Notes under the pieces: generated by a model
The model's input: the letters and a program-made list of their open reading frames with translations, nothing else
Database searches by the model: none
Told to the model about the DNA's origin: nothing
Source: Acidobacteriota bacterium
GTDB lineage: Bacteria > Acidobacteriota > Terriglobia > Terriglobales > Acidobacteriaceae
NCBI GenBank assembly: GCA_018268775.1
Contig: JAFDVV010000015.1
Location: 1-55,684 of the forward strand
Direction of reading: 5' to 3'
Length of the DNA: 55,684 bases
Position numbers and translations under genes: made by a program
Part shown: piece by piece, positions 1 through 8,587 of the stretch
Position numbering within the stretch: the stretch's first letter is position 1
Layout of the letters: each line of letters begins with the position of its first letter

Positions 1-1
1 G

Positions 2-238
2 AAGATGGGCCTGCCGGCGCAGGCCTTTACAGTTGAATATCTCAATAGCTCGTCCAACCATCTGGCGATCGTTCCAGTGAAAGGGAGCTCGAAGGTGTTC
101 GTTACCGTGCCCTCGGCCGATGGAGCAAAGTATGCCGCCGAACAATTTACATGGTGGGACGCGGGTGGACGTGGGACGACGTTCGTATCCGATTTTCCAG
201 GGCCGAAGATGTCGTCGTCGTGCCATCGGACGAAGTGA
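2..238 (+). CDS. MliC-like lysozyme inhibitor, 3' part only
   Basis: The reading frame is open from the left edge, so the true start and any signal peptide or lipobox lie outside the window. The visible 78 residues include LAIVPVKGSSKVFVTVPSAD and then GAKYAAEQFTWWDAGG. This resembles the core of membrane-bound lysozyme inhibitor MliC domains, which carry a Ser-Gly-x-Arg/Lys-Tyr segment followed by paired Trp and Lys/Gly residues. Known MliC proteins are periplasmic or lipoprotein inhibitors of c-type lysozymes. The family call is by motif resemblance only. The 3' end converges on the minus-strand gene that stops at 263. Confidence 0.55.
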   Translation, partial: KMGLPAQAFTVEYLNSSSNHLAIVPVKGSSKVFVTVPSADGAKYAAEQFTWWDAGGRGTTFVSDFPGPKMSSSCHRTK

Positions 239-262
239 TATGCGCGGCCTTCCTGTGCGAGA

Positions 263-1549
263 TCAGATGCGCAGGAAGATGTTTCTGCGGTACATCCAAT
301 AGAGCGCATACCAGTAGATCGCGAGTGTGAGGCTGCCGAGGACGAGCGGTTCCAGCCCGGTGCCGAAGATGTTGAGCGCGCGGTCTCCGAGATGCGTGTG
401 CAGCGAGGACTTGACGAAGTCCTCCCACAGGTGCGCGATGAGGTAAGCGGCGATGGAGTTCATGCCGACGACGACGAGCGGAAAGGCCAGCCTGCGGTGC
501 CCACGCTTGTCGATCAGCCATGAAAAGGCAGCGAGGAAGTAGAAGCAGATTCCTCCGCTGAAGAGTGTCCATGCGGGTGTCCAGATACGCTTGACGATCG
601 GGTTGATGCCGAGGACGTGGAGCAGGACGCCGCCCGCGACCAGGCCGGTACCCGCGATCAGGAAGCGGCGGAAGGGAATCTGCGGCGCCGCGGCGATGAG
701 CCAGCGTCCGGCGAAGAGGCCCAGCAGCATGGTGCCCAGCGTGGGGATGAAGCTGAGCGTGAGATAACCTCCGCCGTTGTAAAGGAACGGCGATGTGCGT
801 GGGAAGAGATTGAGAAACCAGAGATCGAACGCCTGCCCGAGGTTGGCGTTCTTGTTCCAGTGTGCGGCGAAGCCATGCAGCAGATGCGAGTGCCACTCCG
901 CCGGAACGCCGACTGCGGCGTAGTCGAAGTTCGCGGGCGGCAGAGGATAAAGCGCCCACGCCAGCCAGTAGCCGAAGAGAATCGCCGCAAGGGCGGTCCA
1001 TTGCCAGCGCGGTTTGCAGAAGGCGAGCAGGAAGGCGAAGGTGTAACCGAGGCCGATCTGCGTCAGCGTGTCTTCAAAGGTGAAGTAGGTGATCGGATGG
1101 TGGATGGAGCGCAGAAAGATTCCCAGCGCGACAAGCACGATGCTGCGCACGATGGTGTGCGCCAGGCTGTGGCGAAAGCTCTCTCCCTTTCGCTGACGGC
1201 TGCGTATGGAGTACGGCAGCGCGACGCCGACGAGGAAGGTGAACGATGGTTGGATCAGGTCGTGCAGGCCGAACCAGGTCCATTCGACGTGCGTCTGGTT
1301 GAAGGCGAGCACATGCAAGAAGAGGCTGTTTGGGTAGGCGCGAGCGACGGCCGAGAGGCGAAGCACCTCGGCCATCATGAGCAGCATGACGAGGCCGCGG
1401 TAGGCGTCGACTGCTACGTTGCGAGGTGGCTTCAGTGCCGTGGTCTGCGTGATGGATTCGATCTCTGCACCGCCCCATTTCGGTCTGCCACAGGCTATCC
1501 TAAACGCACCGGAAGCGAAAGCCCGAAGGGGCCGTTCCACCGTGCGCAA
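263..1549 (-). CDS. Multi-pass membrane acyltransferase, HGSNAT/DUF5009-like
   Basis: A 428-residue hydrophobic protein with about ten membrane segments. The opening motif VDAYRGLVMLLMMAEVL matches the signature first helix (D-a-x-R-G) of heparan-alpha-glucosaminide N-acetyltransferase-like and DUF1624/DUF5009 proteins. These use cytoplasmic acetyl-CoA to acetylate sugars across the membrane. The TTG at 1549 directly follows the TAG stop of the upstream gene (1550). No in-frame ATG precedes the first helix, so TTG 1549 or GTG 1540 must be the start, and the first 40 residues are uncertain. The abutting genes suggest co-transcription with the secreted protein gene upstream. The substrate is unknown; bacterial relatives are often linked to amino-sugar recycling. 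Confidence 0.7.
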   Translation of the reverse strand: MRTVERPLRAFASGAFRIACGRPKWGGAEIESITQTTALKPPRNVAVDAYRGLVMLLMMAEVLRLSAVARAYPNSLFLHVLAFNQTHVEWTWFGLHDLIQPSFTFLVGVALPYSIRSRQRKGESFRHSLAHTIVRSIVLVALGIFLRSIHHPITYFTFEDTLTQIGLGYTFAFLLAFCKPRWQWTALAAILFGYWLAWALYPLPPANFDYAAVGVPAEWHSHLLHGFAAHWNKNANLGQAFDLWFLNLFPRTSPFLYNGGGYLTLSFIPTLGTMLLGLFAGRWLIAAAPQIPFRRFLIAGTGLVAGGVLLHVLGINPIVKRIWTPAWTLFSGGICFYFLAAFSWLIDKRGHRRLAFPLVVVGMNSIAAYLIAHLWEDFVKSSLHTHLGDRALNIFGTGLEPLVLGSLTLAIYWYALYWMYRRNIFLRI

Positions 1550-2080
1550 CTACCTGGAGATGACAAACGACTTGAGGTGCGAACCGTCGTAGTAGTACTG
1601 CGTCGCGGCGGAGACGATCTGCTCCGACACAAACGAGTCGCGCTTGATAGCAGTCTTGTTTCCGTAAAGCCCTCTCCAGTGTCCGGGCGGGAGTTTCCAG
1701 ACTACGGCCAGCGCAGTGACGGGCGCGGCAGGGATGACGTCTTCGGTGCGAATGCGGTCCTTTTTCAGCGTGACGATGACCGTTCGCTCAAGCTGGTGCT
1801 TCTGCTCGTCCTGCTTGACGAGCGCGACGACGTAGGAGGAGTCGGCCTTGGGGTGGAAGTTACCGGCGGCGACGCCGGGGCACTCGCCGGGGTGATTGCC
1901 CTTCCAGATGGGGAGATCGTTGGCGGCGAGATCCTGCGGCTGGAGGACCTTCCAGTTGTCCTGTTCGACGGCCGAGCGCACAGGCTCGGGCATGATGTTC
2001 AGGCAGGACTTTGACTGTGCGAGGCAGCAGGCGGGGAGGGCTGAGAACATCGCGATTGTGGCCCATCTCGTGAGGTTCAT
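1550..2080 (-). CDS. Hypothetical secreted protein
   Basis: A 176-residue protein with a plausible Sec signal peptide: MNLTRW, then a hydrophobic stretch ending PACCLAQS, with cleavage likely after CLA. The mature part is soluble and I do not recognise a family. It has an N-terminal region rich in Asn, Pro and Trp and a basic central strand pattern (ERTVIVTLKKDRI). It is immediately followed by the HGSNAT-like membrane gene without any spacer, so the two are probably translated from one message. Function unknown. Confidence 0.6.
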   Translation of the reverse strand: MNLTRWATIAMFSALPACCLAQSKSCLNIMPEPVRSAVEQDNWKVLQPQDLAANDLPIWKGNHPGECPGVAAGNFHPKADSSYVVALVKQDEQKHQLERTVIVTLKKDRIRTEDVIPAAPVTALAVVWKLPPGHWRGLYGNKTAIKRDSFVSEQIVSAATQYYYDGSHLKSFVISR

Positions 2081-2201
2081 GGAGCTATGTTGATATGGAT
2101 CAGTCGCTTAGGCGATACGTCGTTTGGGGGAGTCTTCCGGGAGCGCTTATCGGCAGGATTTTGCGCATCTTACGGAGGGTCGAATTTCAACGGAGGTCGC
2201 T

Positions 2202-2432
2202 ATGGCTCTCAGCTTTGCGAAGGATATCCGCCCGCTCTTCCGGTATGAGGACATTGAATGTATGACTCCCATGGGGATTCCTCTGGACGACCCTGCATGG
2301 ATGTGCGTTGCCGAGAATGCGCAGAGCGTCTACGCCACGGTCGCCGATGGCTCGATGCCTCCAGGGGAGCCGTGGCCGTCGGACCGAGTAGCGCTCTTCA
2401 AGCAGTGGATGGATGCGGGTTGTCCTGCTTAG
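2202..2432 (+). CDS. Small conserved-looking protein, unknown function
   Basis: A 76-residue soluble protein starting MALSFAKDIRPLF. I chose the ATG at 2202 because a strong Shine-Dalgarno sequence (GGAGGT, 2192-2197) sits five bases upstream; an earlier in-frame ATG at 2124 has none. The pattern F-x-x-D-I-R-P-L-F near the start and MPPGEPW ... FKQWMDAGCPA at the end resembles the ends of cytochrome-c-like PSCyt domains. There is no CxxCH haem motif, so a haem role is not supported. It stands alone between the minus-strand pair to the left and a repeat-rich spacer to the right. Confidence 0.55.
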   Translation: MALSFAKDIRPLFRYEDIECMTPMGIPLDDPAWMCVAENAQSVYATVADGSMPPGEPWPSDRVALFKQWMDAGCPA

Positions 2433-2526
2433 GTGAGTTGGTCGATCACAGCCTTGCGGCGATGTCTTATCGGAACTCCGTGCCATAACGGAGGGCGATC
2501 TCGCGAATCTGGCGGAGGGGAAAGCG

Positions 2527-2590
2527 GTTCGAGCTTCGCGCGAATGACCCACCCATGCCGCGATAAAGCCGCGTCATGAATGGGGCACCC
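2527..2590 (-). repeat. REP family A, copy 1
   Basis: Read on the minus strand it runs GGGTGCCCCATTCATGACG, then a GCGGCATGGGTGGGT block, then TTCGCGCGAAGCTCGAA. It matches the copies at 2670, 3241, 38320 and 51131. It lies about 140 bp beyond the RAYT gene's 3' end. A partial extra piece (GCGGTATGGGTGGATTCATG, 2591-2610) follows it. Confidence 0.7.
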
Positions 2591-2669
2591 GCGGTATGGG
2601 TGGATTCATGTATGGGTCATCCGCCACCCGGAATACGCGTTGGCACGAATTTGAGGTGAGTCACGATAT

Positions 2670-2727
2670 GGGTGCCCCATTCATGCGGTTTCATCGCATG
2701 GGCGGGCATTCGCGCGGAGCGCGAACC
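2670..2727 (+). repeat. REP family A, copy 2 (RAYT 3' end)
   Basis: Plus-strand copy beginning GGGTGCCCCATTCATGCGG and ending in CGCGCGGAGCGCG. It has two stem-forming parts: CATGCG/CGCATG, and TTCGCGC with GCGCGAA. The RAYT stop codon (2681-2683) and its last roughly 15 codons lie inside this copy. The transposase C terminus (RFALRANARPCDETA) is therefore translated repeat sequence. Confidence 0.75.
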
Positions 2728-3222
2728 GTTTTCTGTCTACCCACTGCGAGTCGATCTGGATAGTCGTAGGTGCTCCGGTAGCGTAATGGTTGAAGCTGCT
2801 CCAGCGGTAGTCCTCCGGTCGTGGGACGAGGCCGCGAGTGACCGGGTTGCGGTGAATGTACTGGATCTTCTCGACGAATTTGCCGGTGGTGAAGGTGTTG
2901 AAGTCGTAGTAGCGCGTCTGCCAGAACTTCTCGCGTGGGCCTTTGAGGAGTTTGGAGGATTCGCCTTTGACGACACTGAGGAAGGATGCGAGGGTGCGGG
3001 GCTGTGAATTCGTTACCGGCTCGTTGGTCAGCAGGTGAACGTGTTCGGGCATGAGGACGTAGGCGTGGATGGAGAGCGAGTGGGAGCGGCGGGCCTTCTC
3101 GATGACTTGCTCGAGGGTGTTTTTGGGAGCAGCGTCCTTGAGGTATGGGAGGCGGCGGTAGCGGCTAAAGGTGATGAAGTGAAGCTGGCCTGTTTGCGTC
3201 TCCGTTCGAGACCTATGGGCAT
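2681..3222 (-). CDS. REP-associated tyrosine transposase (RAYT), 5' frameshift likely
   Basis: A Y1/HUH single-strand transposase of the REP-associated family. Seen: GQLHFITFSRYRRLPYL near the start, the HUH motif in MPEHVHLLTNE, and a catalytic Tyr candidate in KIQYIHRNPV. Relatives usually begin M-P-x-G-L-x-R-R shortly before the LHFITFS motif. Such a start (MPIGLERR, ATG at 3222-3220) is present, but one frame away from the catalytic core; a single-base deletion near 3200 would explain it. In the core frame the only ATG or GTG starts lie upstream near or inside the flanking repeat (3328, 3304, about 3295), so the gene may be a recent pseudogene or be translated from the repeat. Family A copies in inverted orientation flank it (2670 and 3241). 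Confidence 0.8.
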
Positions 3223-3240
3223 GGATGGATTTTAGCTGGA

Positions 3241-3298
3241 GTTCGAGCTTCGCTCGAATGACCCACCCATGCGATGAAACCGCATGAATGGGCACCCG
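3241..3298 (-). repeat. REP family A, copy 3 (RAYT 5' side)
   Basis: Minus-strand copy: GGGTGCCCATTCATGCGG, then CATCGCATGGGTGGGTCA, then the perfect hairpin TTCGAGCGAAGCTCGAA (7-bp arms, GAA loop). It is inverted relative to the copy at 2670, so the pair brackets the transposase gene. One G is missing from the usual GCCCC run. Confidence 0.75.
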
Positions 3299-3344
3299 AT
3301 GCATGGGGTGGGTTGATGTATGGGCCACCCGTCCGATGGACTGG

Positions 3345-3635
3345 TCAACTCGCAGCGGCAGTCCTCTTCGTTTTTCGCTGAAGGAGAGGGGAGCGATTCG
3401 AGGCAGGGCGACGGAGGGGCGTGGAGGCGACCTGCATGCTTTCGCCGATGGCGAGAAAGGCGCGGAGAGCGCGGTTTACGGATTCCGAGTCGGGGAAGTA
3501 GGGGTGCAACTGAGGGTCGATGATGGCAACGTTAGTGCCTTTGGCAAGGAGGTTGCTGTACTTGCCGCGAACGCCCTTGCTGAAGTCCAGATCGGGTCGC
3601 TCGGCGAGCGGATCGCGCTTAGATGACTTCTTCAT
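3345..3635 (-). CDS. Putative antitoxin paired with BrnT-like toxin
   Basis: A 96-residue protein starting MKKSSKRDPLAERPDLDF. The ATG at 3635 overlaps the last 17 bases of the toxin gene, the usual coupling in BrnT modules. The central part (GTNVAIIDPQLHPYFPDS, then ESVNRALRAFL) looks like a short strand followed by a helix, as in ribbon-helix-helix antitoxins. Typical BrnA binds the toxin and the operon promoter. The lysine/arginine-rich tail after residue 70 is poorly structured and may be an extension caused by a lost stop, since the gene runs toward the REP at 3241. Antitoxin assignment rests mainly on position and partner. Confidence 0.6.
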   Translation of the reverse strand: MKKSSKRDPLAERPDLDFSKGVRGKYSNLLAKGTNVAIIDPQLHPYFPDSESVNRALRAFLAIGESMQVASTPLRRPASNRSPLLQRKTKRTAAAS

Positions 3636-3906
3636 ATTGTTTTCGCTCGGTCGCTGTGGCGACGCGCGCACCTATGAGGCGCACGCTGGAGTCAGATTCA
3701 GTGTAAACGACGAAAAGGATACGGTCGCGAGTGGATTGTCCGACGGTGATAAATCGTTGTTCGTCCAACGAGTGCTCCTCGTCAAGAAGCGTGGAGCGGA
3801 GAGGATCGGCGAAGACTGTGATTGCCTCGTCGAAGCTGACGCGATGTTTGCGAAGGTTGGCGGCAGCCTTACGCGGGTCGTATTCAAAACGGATATGGGT
3901 CGTCAT
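3619..3906 (-). CDS. BrnT family toxin
   Basis: A 95-residue protein with the BrnT signature: FEYDPRKAAANLRKHRVSF (W/F-D-x-x-K-x-x-x-N-x-x-K-H-x-V-x-F), then EAITVFADP, and a C-terminal RLIGARVATATERKQYEE matching the I-S-A-R-x-A-x-x-x-E-R-x-x-Y end. BrnT is a RelE-fold ribonuclease. All key motifs are present, so it is probably functional. It precedes and overlaps its antitoxin, and begins 49 bp after the glmS stop on the same strand. It could receive read-through from glmS, but no promoter was identified. Confidence 0.8.
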   Translation of the reverse strand: MTTHIRFEYDPRKAAANLRKHRVSFDEAITVFADPLRSTLLDEEHSLDEQRFITVGQSTRDRILFVVYTESDSSVRLIGARVATATERKQYEEVI

Positions 3907-3955
3907 GAAGGGAAATACTCAGCAAGGGCCTTCGACCTCGATTTCTGCTATCAGA

Positions 3956-6058
3956 TTATTCCACGGTAACACTCTTAGCCAGATTCCTCGGTTGATCTAC
4001 ATCGCAGCCCCTTCTTACGGCTATGTGGTAGGCGAGGAGCTGCAGGGGGACTACTTCGAGGATGGGTAGGAGTAGTTCGGGGGCTTTGGGGATGTGGATG
4101 GTGTGTTCGACGAGGTTGCAGATCTCGTCGTCGCCCTGGGTGGCGATGGCGATGACGCGGCCTCCGCGCGCGGTGACCTCCTGAATGTTGCTGAGGGTCT
4201 TTTCGTACTTGAGGACGCTGGCGGGGTCGTTGGGGTCCTTGGTGGCGATGCAGACGACTGGGAGTGACTCATCAATCAGAGCGTTAGGCCCGTGCTTCAT
4301 CTCGCCTGCGGGGTAGCCTTCGGCGTGGATGTAGGAGATCTCCTTGAGCTTGAGTGCGCCTTCGAGGGCGATGGGGTAGTGGATGCCGCGGCCGAGGAAG
4401 AGGAAGTCGTTGGCCGCGTGGAAGAGCCTGGCGAGGTGCTGGCACTGCTCGTCGAGGGAGAGGCGCGGGCGGCGGCGGCGCTCGGGGCCGGTCCATGGTG
4501 AGGGCGGTTGCGCCACGGATTGTGTTAACCGCAGGTCCTTCGACTCAGCGCTTTGCGCTCCGCTCAGGATGACACTTTCAGAGGAAGCGCTCGGAAGGAC
4601 ACTCGAAGAAGATGATGTGCCTGGAATGGTAGTTGATAAGGGCACGGGCGCGGCGACGCCCTCGGACATGCCGACGGTGGTGCGGGCGTCGGTGGCGAGC
4701 AGTTTTTCGAGTTTGCCGGGGAGGAGCGATAGCTCCGTGGCGAGGTGGAGCGATTCGGCTTCGGAGACGGTGCCGCGCACCTGCGCGAGATGCAGTGCGA
4801 GGATGAAGAGCGCGGTAAGCTGCGCGGTGAAGGCCTTGGTGGAGGCGACGCCGATCTCGGGACCGGCGTTGGTGGTAATGACTCCGTTGGCGTTGCGGGT
4901 GACGGCGGAGCCGACGACGTTGCAGATGGCGAGCGTCTTGGAGCTTTTGGCGATGAGCTCGGCCTGGGCGGCGAGCGTGTCGGCGGTCTCGCCGGACTGC
5001 GTGATGAGCAGGCCGATGGCGGCGGGGTTGGCGATGGGGTCGCGGTAGCGGAACTCGGAGGCGTAGTCGACGTCGACGGGGAGGCGGGCGAGGCGCTCGA
5101 TCATGAACTTGCCCGCAAGCCCGGCGTGCCACGAGGTTCCGCAGGCGGCGATGGTGATCTGCGAGGCGCGGCGGATGTCGTCGGCGGAGAGGTCGAGGTT
5201 GTCGAGGAAGACATGGCCGGTGTCGAAAGAGACGCGGCCGAGTGTGGTGTCGCGGATGGCGCGCGGCTGCTCGTTGATCTCCTTAAGCATGAAGTGCTTG
5301 TAACCGGCTTTCTCGGCCTGAATGGGGTCCCAGGCGATGCGCTGCACTTTGAGCGGCAGGTCGCGGCCCTTGAAGTCGGAGAGCGAGACGCCCTCGGGGG
5401 TGATGACTGCGAGTTCGCCGTCGGCGAGGAAGTGGATGCTGCGGGTGTGATGGAGGATGCCGGGAACGTCGGAGGCGAGGAAGTATTCGCCTTCGCCGAT
5501 GCCGATAACGGCGGGCGGTCCCATGCGCGCAGCGACGAGTTTGTTGGGCTCGTTGGCGGAGAGCACGCCGATGGCGAAGGCTCCGGTGAGGCGGCGGATA
5601 GCCTCGCGCACGGCCTCTTCGAGAGGAAGCTCAGGCTCTTCCTTGAGCTCCTGCTCGATGAGGTGGGCGATGATCTCGGTGTCGGTCTCGGTGACGAACT
5701 TGTGGCCCTGCGCGGTCAGCTCTTTCTTGAGCGCGAGGTAGTTTTCGACGATGCCGTTGTGTACGACGACGAGCGAACCGGTGCAGTCGCGGTGAGGGTG
5801 CGCGTTCTCTTCGGTCGGGCGGCCGTGCGTGGCCCAGCGCGTGTGTCCTATGCCGAAGGTGCCGTGGAGAGGCTGCTCGGCGATGATGGCTTCGAGGTTG
5901 CGCAGCTTGCCGGGAGCGCGGCGCAGCTCGAGTCCGGCAGCGTCGCCGGCGACGGCGATGCCGGCGGAGTCATAGCCGCGATATTCGAGACGGCGCAGGC
6001 CTTCGATGATGACGGGGACGACGGGCTTCGGCCCTACATAGCCAACGATTCCGCACAT
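3956..6058 (-). CDS. glmS: Glutamine--fructose-6-phosphate aminotransferase with in-frame insertion
   Basis: This enzyme makes glucosamine-6-phosphate for peptidoglycan and amino-sugar synthesis. After Met removal, Cys2 of MCGIVGYVG is the glutaminase nucleophile. The N-terminal amidotransferase domain spans about 1-230. The first SIS domain ([10 protein letters not shown], about 305) and second SIS domain ([19 protein letters not shown], about 555) follow, ending in [11 protein letters not shown]. The protein is 700 residues against about 610 for the family. The excess lies at about 457-535, between the two SIS domains. It is low-complexity (Ser/Pro/Arg-rich), and residues 495-510 are encoded by a family B repeat. 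Both flanks are well conserved and the frame stays open, so the enzyme is likely active. No glmS ribozyme was recognised upstream. Confidence 0.95.
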   Translation of the reverse strand: MCGIVGYVGPKPVVPVIIEGLRRLEYRGYDSAGIAVAGDAAGLELRRAPGKLRNLEAIIAEQPLHGTFGIGHTRWATHGRPTEENAHPHRDCTGSLVVVHNGIVENYLALKKELTAQGHKFVTETDTEIIAHLIEQELKEEPELPLEEAVREAIRRLTGAFAIGVLSANEPNKLVAARMGPPAVIGIGEGEYFLASDVPGILHHTRSIHFLADGELAVITPEGVSLSDFKGRDLPLKVQRIAWDPIQAEKAGYKHFMLKEINEQPRAIRDTTLGRVSFDTGHVFLDNLDLSADDIRRASQITIAACGTSWHAGLAGKFMIERLARLPVDVDYASEFRYRDPIANPAAIGLLITQSGETADTLAAQAELIAKSSKTLAICNVVGSAVTRNANGVITTNAGPEIGVASTKAFTAQLTALFILALHLAQVRGTVSEAESLHLATELSLLPGKLEKLLATDARTTVGMSEGVAAPVPLSTTIPGTSSSSSVLPSASSESVILSGAQSAESKDLRLTQSVAQPPSPWTGPERRRRPRLSLDEQCQHLARLFHAANDFLFLGRGIHYPIALEGALKLKEISYIHAEGYPAGEMKHGPNALIDESLPVVCIATKDPNDPASVLKYEKTLSNIQEVTARGGRVIAIATQGDDEICNLVEHTIHIPKAPELLLPILEVVPLQLLAYHIAVRRGCDVDQPRNLAKSVTVE
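4531..4575 (-). repeat. Family B repeat inside glmS
   Basis: Read on the minus strand it begins GTGTCATCCTGAGCGGAGC and ends GAAGGACCTGC. This is the same unit found intergenically at 42584 and 43949. It is oriented with the coding strand and is translated as [16 protein letters not shown] in glmS. Confidence 0.85.
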
Positions 6059-6126
6059 GTTGTGAGTTTAGTGGGACGGCGGCATTTGTGCATCGCAAGA
6101 GGCGTGTGACTTTTGGGTGAGTGGCC

Positions 6127-8535
6127 CTACAGTGGCCACTTCCATTCGGTGATGTCCTTGTGGTCGATGCCGTGTTTGTGAGCGTAGTTAACGCTTTCGA
6201 TGATCTTGTTCTTCAGCAACTCCTTGGTGTGCGCGGCCGTGACCTGTAGTTTGGGCACGCGGTCGATCACGTCGATGGCGATGTCGAAGCGGTCGATCTG
6301 GTTGAGGATGGCGAGCTCGAGCGGCGTGTTGATGTTGCCGCGTTCCTTGTAGCCGCGCACATGAATGTTGTCGTGGTTTTTGCGACGGTAGGTGAACTTG
6401 TGGATGAGCGCGGCGTAGGCGTGGAAGTTGAAGATGACGGGCTTGTCGATGGTGAAGAGTGAATCGAACTCGCGGTCGGAGAGGCCGTGCGGGTGCTCGG
6501 ACTCAGGCATGAGGCGGAAGAGATCGACGACGTTGACGAAACGGATCTTGAGGCCGGTGCAGTGCTCGCGCAGGATGGCCGTTGCGGCAAGCGCCTCGGC
6601 TGTGGGGATGTCGCCGGCGCAGGCGATGACGGCGTCGGGTTCAGAGCCGGCGTCGGTGGAGGCGAAGTCCCAGATGCCGATGCCTTTGGTGCAGTGCTTG
6701 ATGGCCTCGTCCATGTCGAGGTACTGGAGGTGCGGCGCTTTGTCGGCGACGATGACGTTGACGTAGTTCTCGCTGCGCAGGCAGTGGTCGGCGACGGAGA
6801 GCAGGCAGTTGGCGTCGGGCGGAAGATAGATGCGCGTGACGTGCGGGCTCTTGTTGGCGACCACGTCGAGGAAGCCGGGATCCTGGTGTGTGAAGCCGTT
6901 GTGGTCCTGACGCCAGACGAGCGAGCTGATGAGCAGATTGACGGACGAGATGGGGGCGCGCCAGCGAAGCTCGAGCTTGCTCTTCTCCAGCCACTTGGCG
7001 TGCTGGTTGAACATGGAGTCGATGATGTGGATGAAGGCCTCGTAGCTCGACAAGAAACCGTGACGCCCGGTGAGGACGTAGCCTTCGAACCAGCCTTCGA
7101 GCGTGTGCTCGGAGAGCATCTCCATCACGCGTCCGTCGGGGGCGATGTCGGTGCCGTCGGCGTCTTCGGGGAAGATCTCGGCGACCCATGTTTTATTGGT
7201 GGCCTCGTACATGAGCTGCAGCTTGTTTGAGGCAGTCTCGTCGGGGCCGAAGACGCGGAAGCTGGTCATGTTGCGCTTGATGATGTCGCGCAGGAAGCCG
7301 CCCAGCGTATAGGTAGAGGAGACCTCAACCTGCCCGGGCTTCTTCACTTTGACGGCGTAGTCGCGGAAGTTGGGGAGGTCGAGCGGTTTGCGCAGGAGGC
7401 CGCCGTTGGCGTGCGGATTGGCAGTGATGCGGCGCGTGCCCTTGGGGGCCATCTCGCGCAGATCTTCAATCAGACGTCCATTCTTATCGAAGAGTTCCTC
7501 GGGCTTGTAGCTCTTCAACCACTGCTCAACTTCCTTCAGATGTTTGGGATTGGTTTTGGGGTCGAGGATGGGAATCTGGTGCGCGCGCCAGAAGCCTTCG
7601 ACCTTGTGACCATCGACCTCCTTTGGGCCGGTCCAGCCTTTGGGCGTGCGAAGGACGATCATGGGCCAACGCGGGCGCGATACCGTCTTCGATTTGCTGC
7701 CGCGAGCCTTTGCCTGGATCTCGCGGATATCGAGGATGCAGCGCTCGGTGACCTCGGCCATCTTCTGGTGCATGGTCTTCGGGTCGTCGCCTTCGACGAA
7801 GTATGGCTTCCAGCCGTAGCCGTAGAAGAGAGCTTCAAGCTCATCGTGCGGGATGCGCGCGAGGATGGTGGGGTTCGCAATCTTGTATCCGTTGAGATGA
7901 AGCACGGGGAGAACGGCGCCGTCGCGAACGGGATCGAGGAACTTGTTTGAATGCCAGCTTGTGGCGAGGGGGCCAGTCTCCGCCTCGCCATCGCCGACGA
8001 CGACGGCAACGATGAGCTCGGGGTTGTCGAAGGCCGCGCCGAAGCCGTGCGAGAGCGAGTAGCCTAGCTCGCCGCCTTCGTGGATGGAGCCGGGTGTCTC
8101 GGGTGTGCAGTGGCTTCCGATTCCGCCGGGGAAGGAGAACTGCTTGAAGAATTTCTGCATCCCCGCTTCGTCTTCGCTCTTGTCGGGGTAAATCTCGGAG
8201 TAGACGCCTTCGAGGTAGCAGTTCGACAGCGTTGCCGGTGCGCCGTGGCCGGGGCCGGACAGGTAGATGAGGTTGAGGTCGTACTTCTTGATGAGCCGGT
8301 TGAGGTGCACCCATGTGAACGACTGGCCGGGGTCGGAACCCCAGTGGCCAAGCAGGCGGTTCTTGATGTGCTCGGGCTTCAGCGGCGTGCGGAGGAGGGG
8401 GTTCTCCTGCAGGTAGAGCATGCCGACGGAAAGATAGTTGCACGCGCGCCAGTAGGCGTCCATCTTGCGAAGCTCTTCCTGGGTAAGCGCTGTCGTTGCC
8501 GTCTTCTTGGCTTGAGCGGGGCTTTTCGTCGGCAT
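6127..8535 (-). CDS. xfp: Phosphoketolase (xylulose-5-P/fructose-6-P)
   Basis: A thiamine-diphosphate enzyme that splits xylulose-5-phosphate or fructose-6-phosphate with phosphate to give acetyl phosphate plus glyceraldehyde-3-phosphate or erythrose-4-phosphate. It has 802 residues, within the family's usual length. Seen: [11 protein letters not shown] near residue 95, [20 protein letters not shown] and [17 protein letters not shown], and the ThDP/Mg motif [10 protein letters not shown]-terminal features include [20 protein letters not shown] and [18 protein letters not shown] 8535 is preceded by GAAGGAGAATCC; the frame extends further upstream only through ackA's end. It is 52 bp downstream of acetate kinase, which consumes its acetyl phosphate. 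Confidence 0.95.
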   Translation of the reverse strand: MPTKSPAQAKKTATTALTQEELRKMDAYWRACNYLSVGMLYLQENPLLRTPLKPEHIKNRLLGHWGSDPGQSFTWVHLNRLIKKYDLNLIYLSGPGHGAPATLSNCYLEGVYSEIYPDKSEDEAGMQKFFKQFSFPGGIGSHCTPETPGSIHEGGELGYSLSHGFGAAFDNPELIVAVVVGDGEAETGPLATSWHSNKFLDPVRDGAVLPVLHLNGYKIANPTILARIPHDELEALFYGYGWKPYFVEGDDPKTMHQKMAEVTERCILDIREIQAKARGSKSKTVSRPRWPMIVLRTPKGWTGPKEVDGHKVEGFWRAHQIPILDPKTNPKHLKEVEQWLKSYKPEELFDKNGRLIEDLREMAPKGTRRITANPHANGGLLRKPLDLPNFRDYAVKVKKPGQVEVSSTYTLGGFLRDIIKRNMTSFRVFGPDETASNKLQLMYEATNKTWVAEIFPEDADGTDIAPDGRVMEMLSEHTLEGWFEGYVLTGRHGFLSSYEAFIHIIDSMFNQHAKWLEKSKLELRWRAPISSVNLLISSLVWRQDHNGFTHQDPGFLDVVANKSPHVTRIYLPPDANCLLSVADHCLRSENYVNVIVADKAPHLQYLDMDEAIKHCTKGIGIWDFASTDAGSEPDAVIACAGDIPTAEALAATAILREHCTGLKIRFVNVVDLFRLMPESEHPHGLSDREFDSLFTIDKPVIFNFHAYAALIHKFTYRRKNHDNIHVRGYKERGNINTPLELAILNQIDRFDIAIDVIDRVPKLQVTAAHTKELLKNKIIESVNYAHKHGIDHKDITEWKWPL

Positions 8536-8587
8536 TATGGATTCTCCTTCAAAGAGAAACTCAGTTGGAACTGCGTCGCAAGGGCCG

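Noticed and set aside
617..2014. Long plus-strand open frame opposite the acyltransferase and secreted protein genes
   Set aside because: High-GC shadow. Its translation is Arg/Glu/Asp-rich without motifs, while the minus strand has recognisable membrane and signal sequences.
2527..3298. CRISPR array
   Set aside because: Copies are inverted, unequally spaced and flank a transposase; there are no regular spacers.
4745..6109. 454-codon open frame antisense to glmS
   Set aside because: Glycine/valine/aspartate-rich low-complexity translation, the mirror of third-position GC bias; glmS is certain.
6121..6139. GTGGCC/GGCCAC hairpin at the phosphoketolase stop as a terminator
   Set aside because: Only six base pairs and no T-run on the minus strand.
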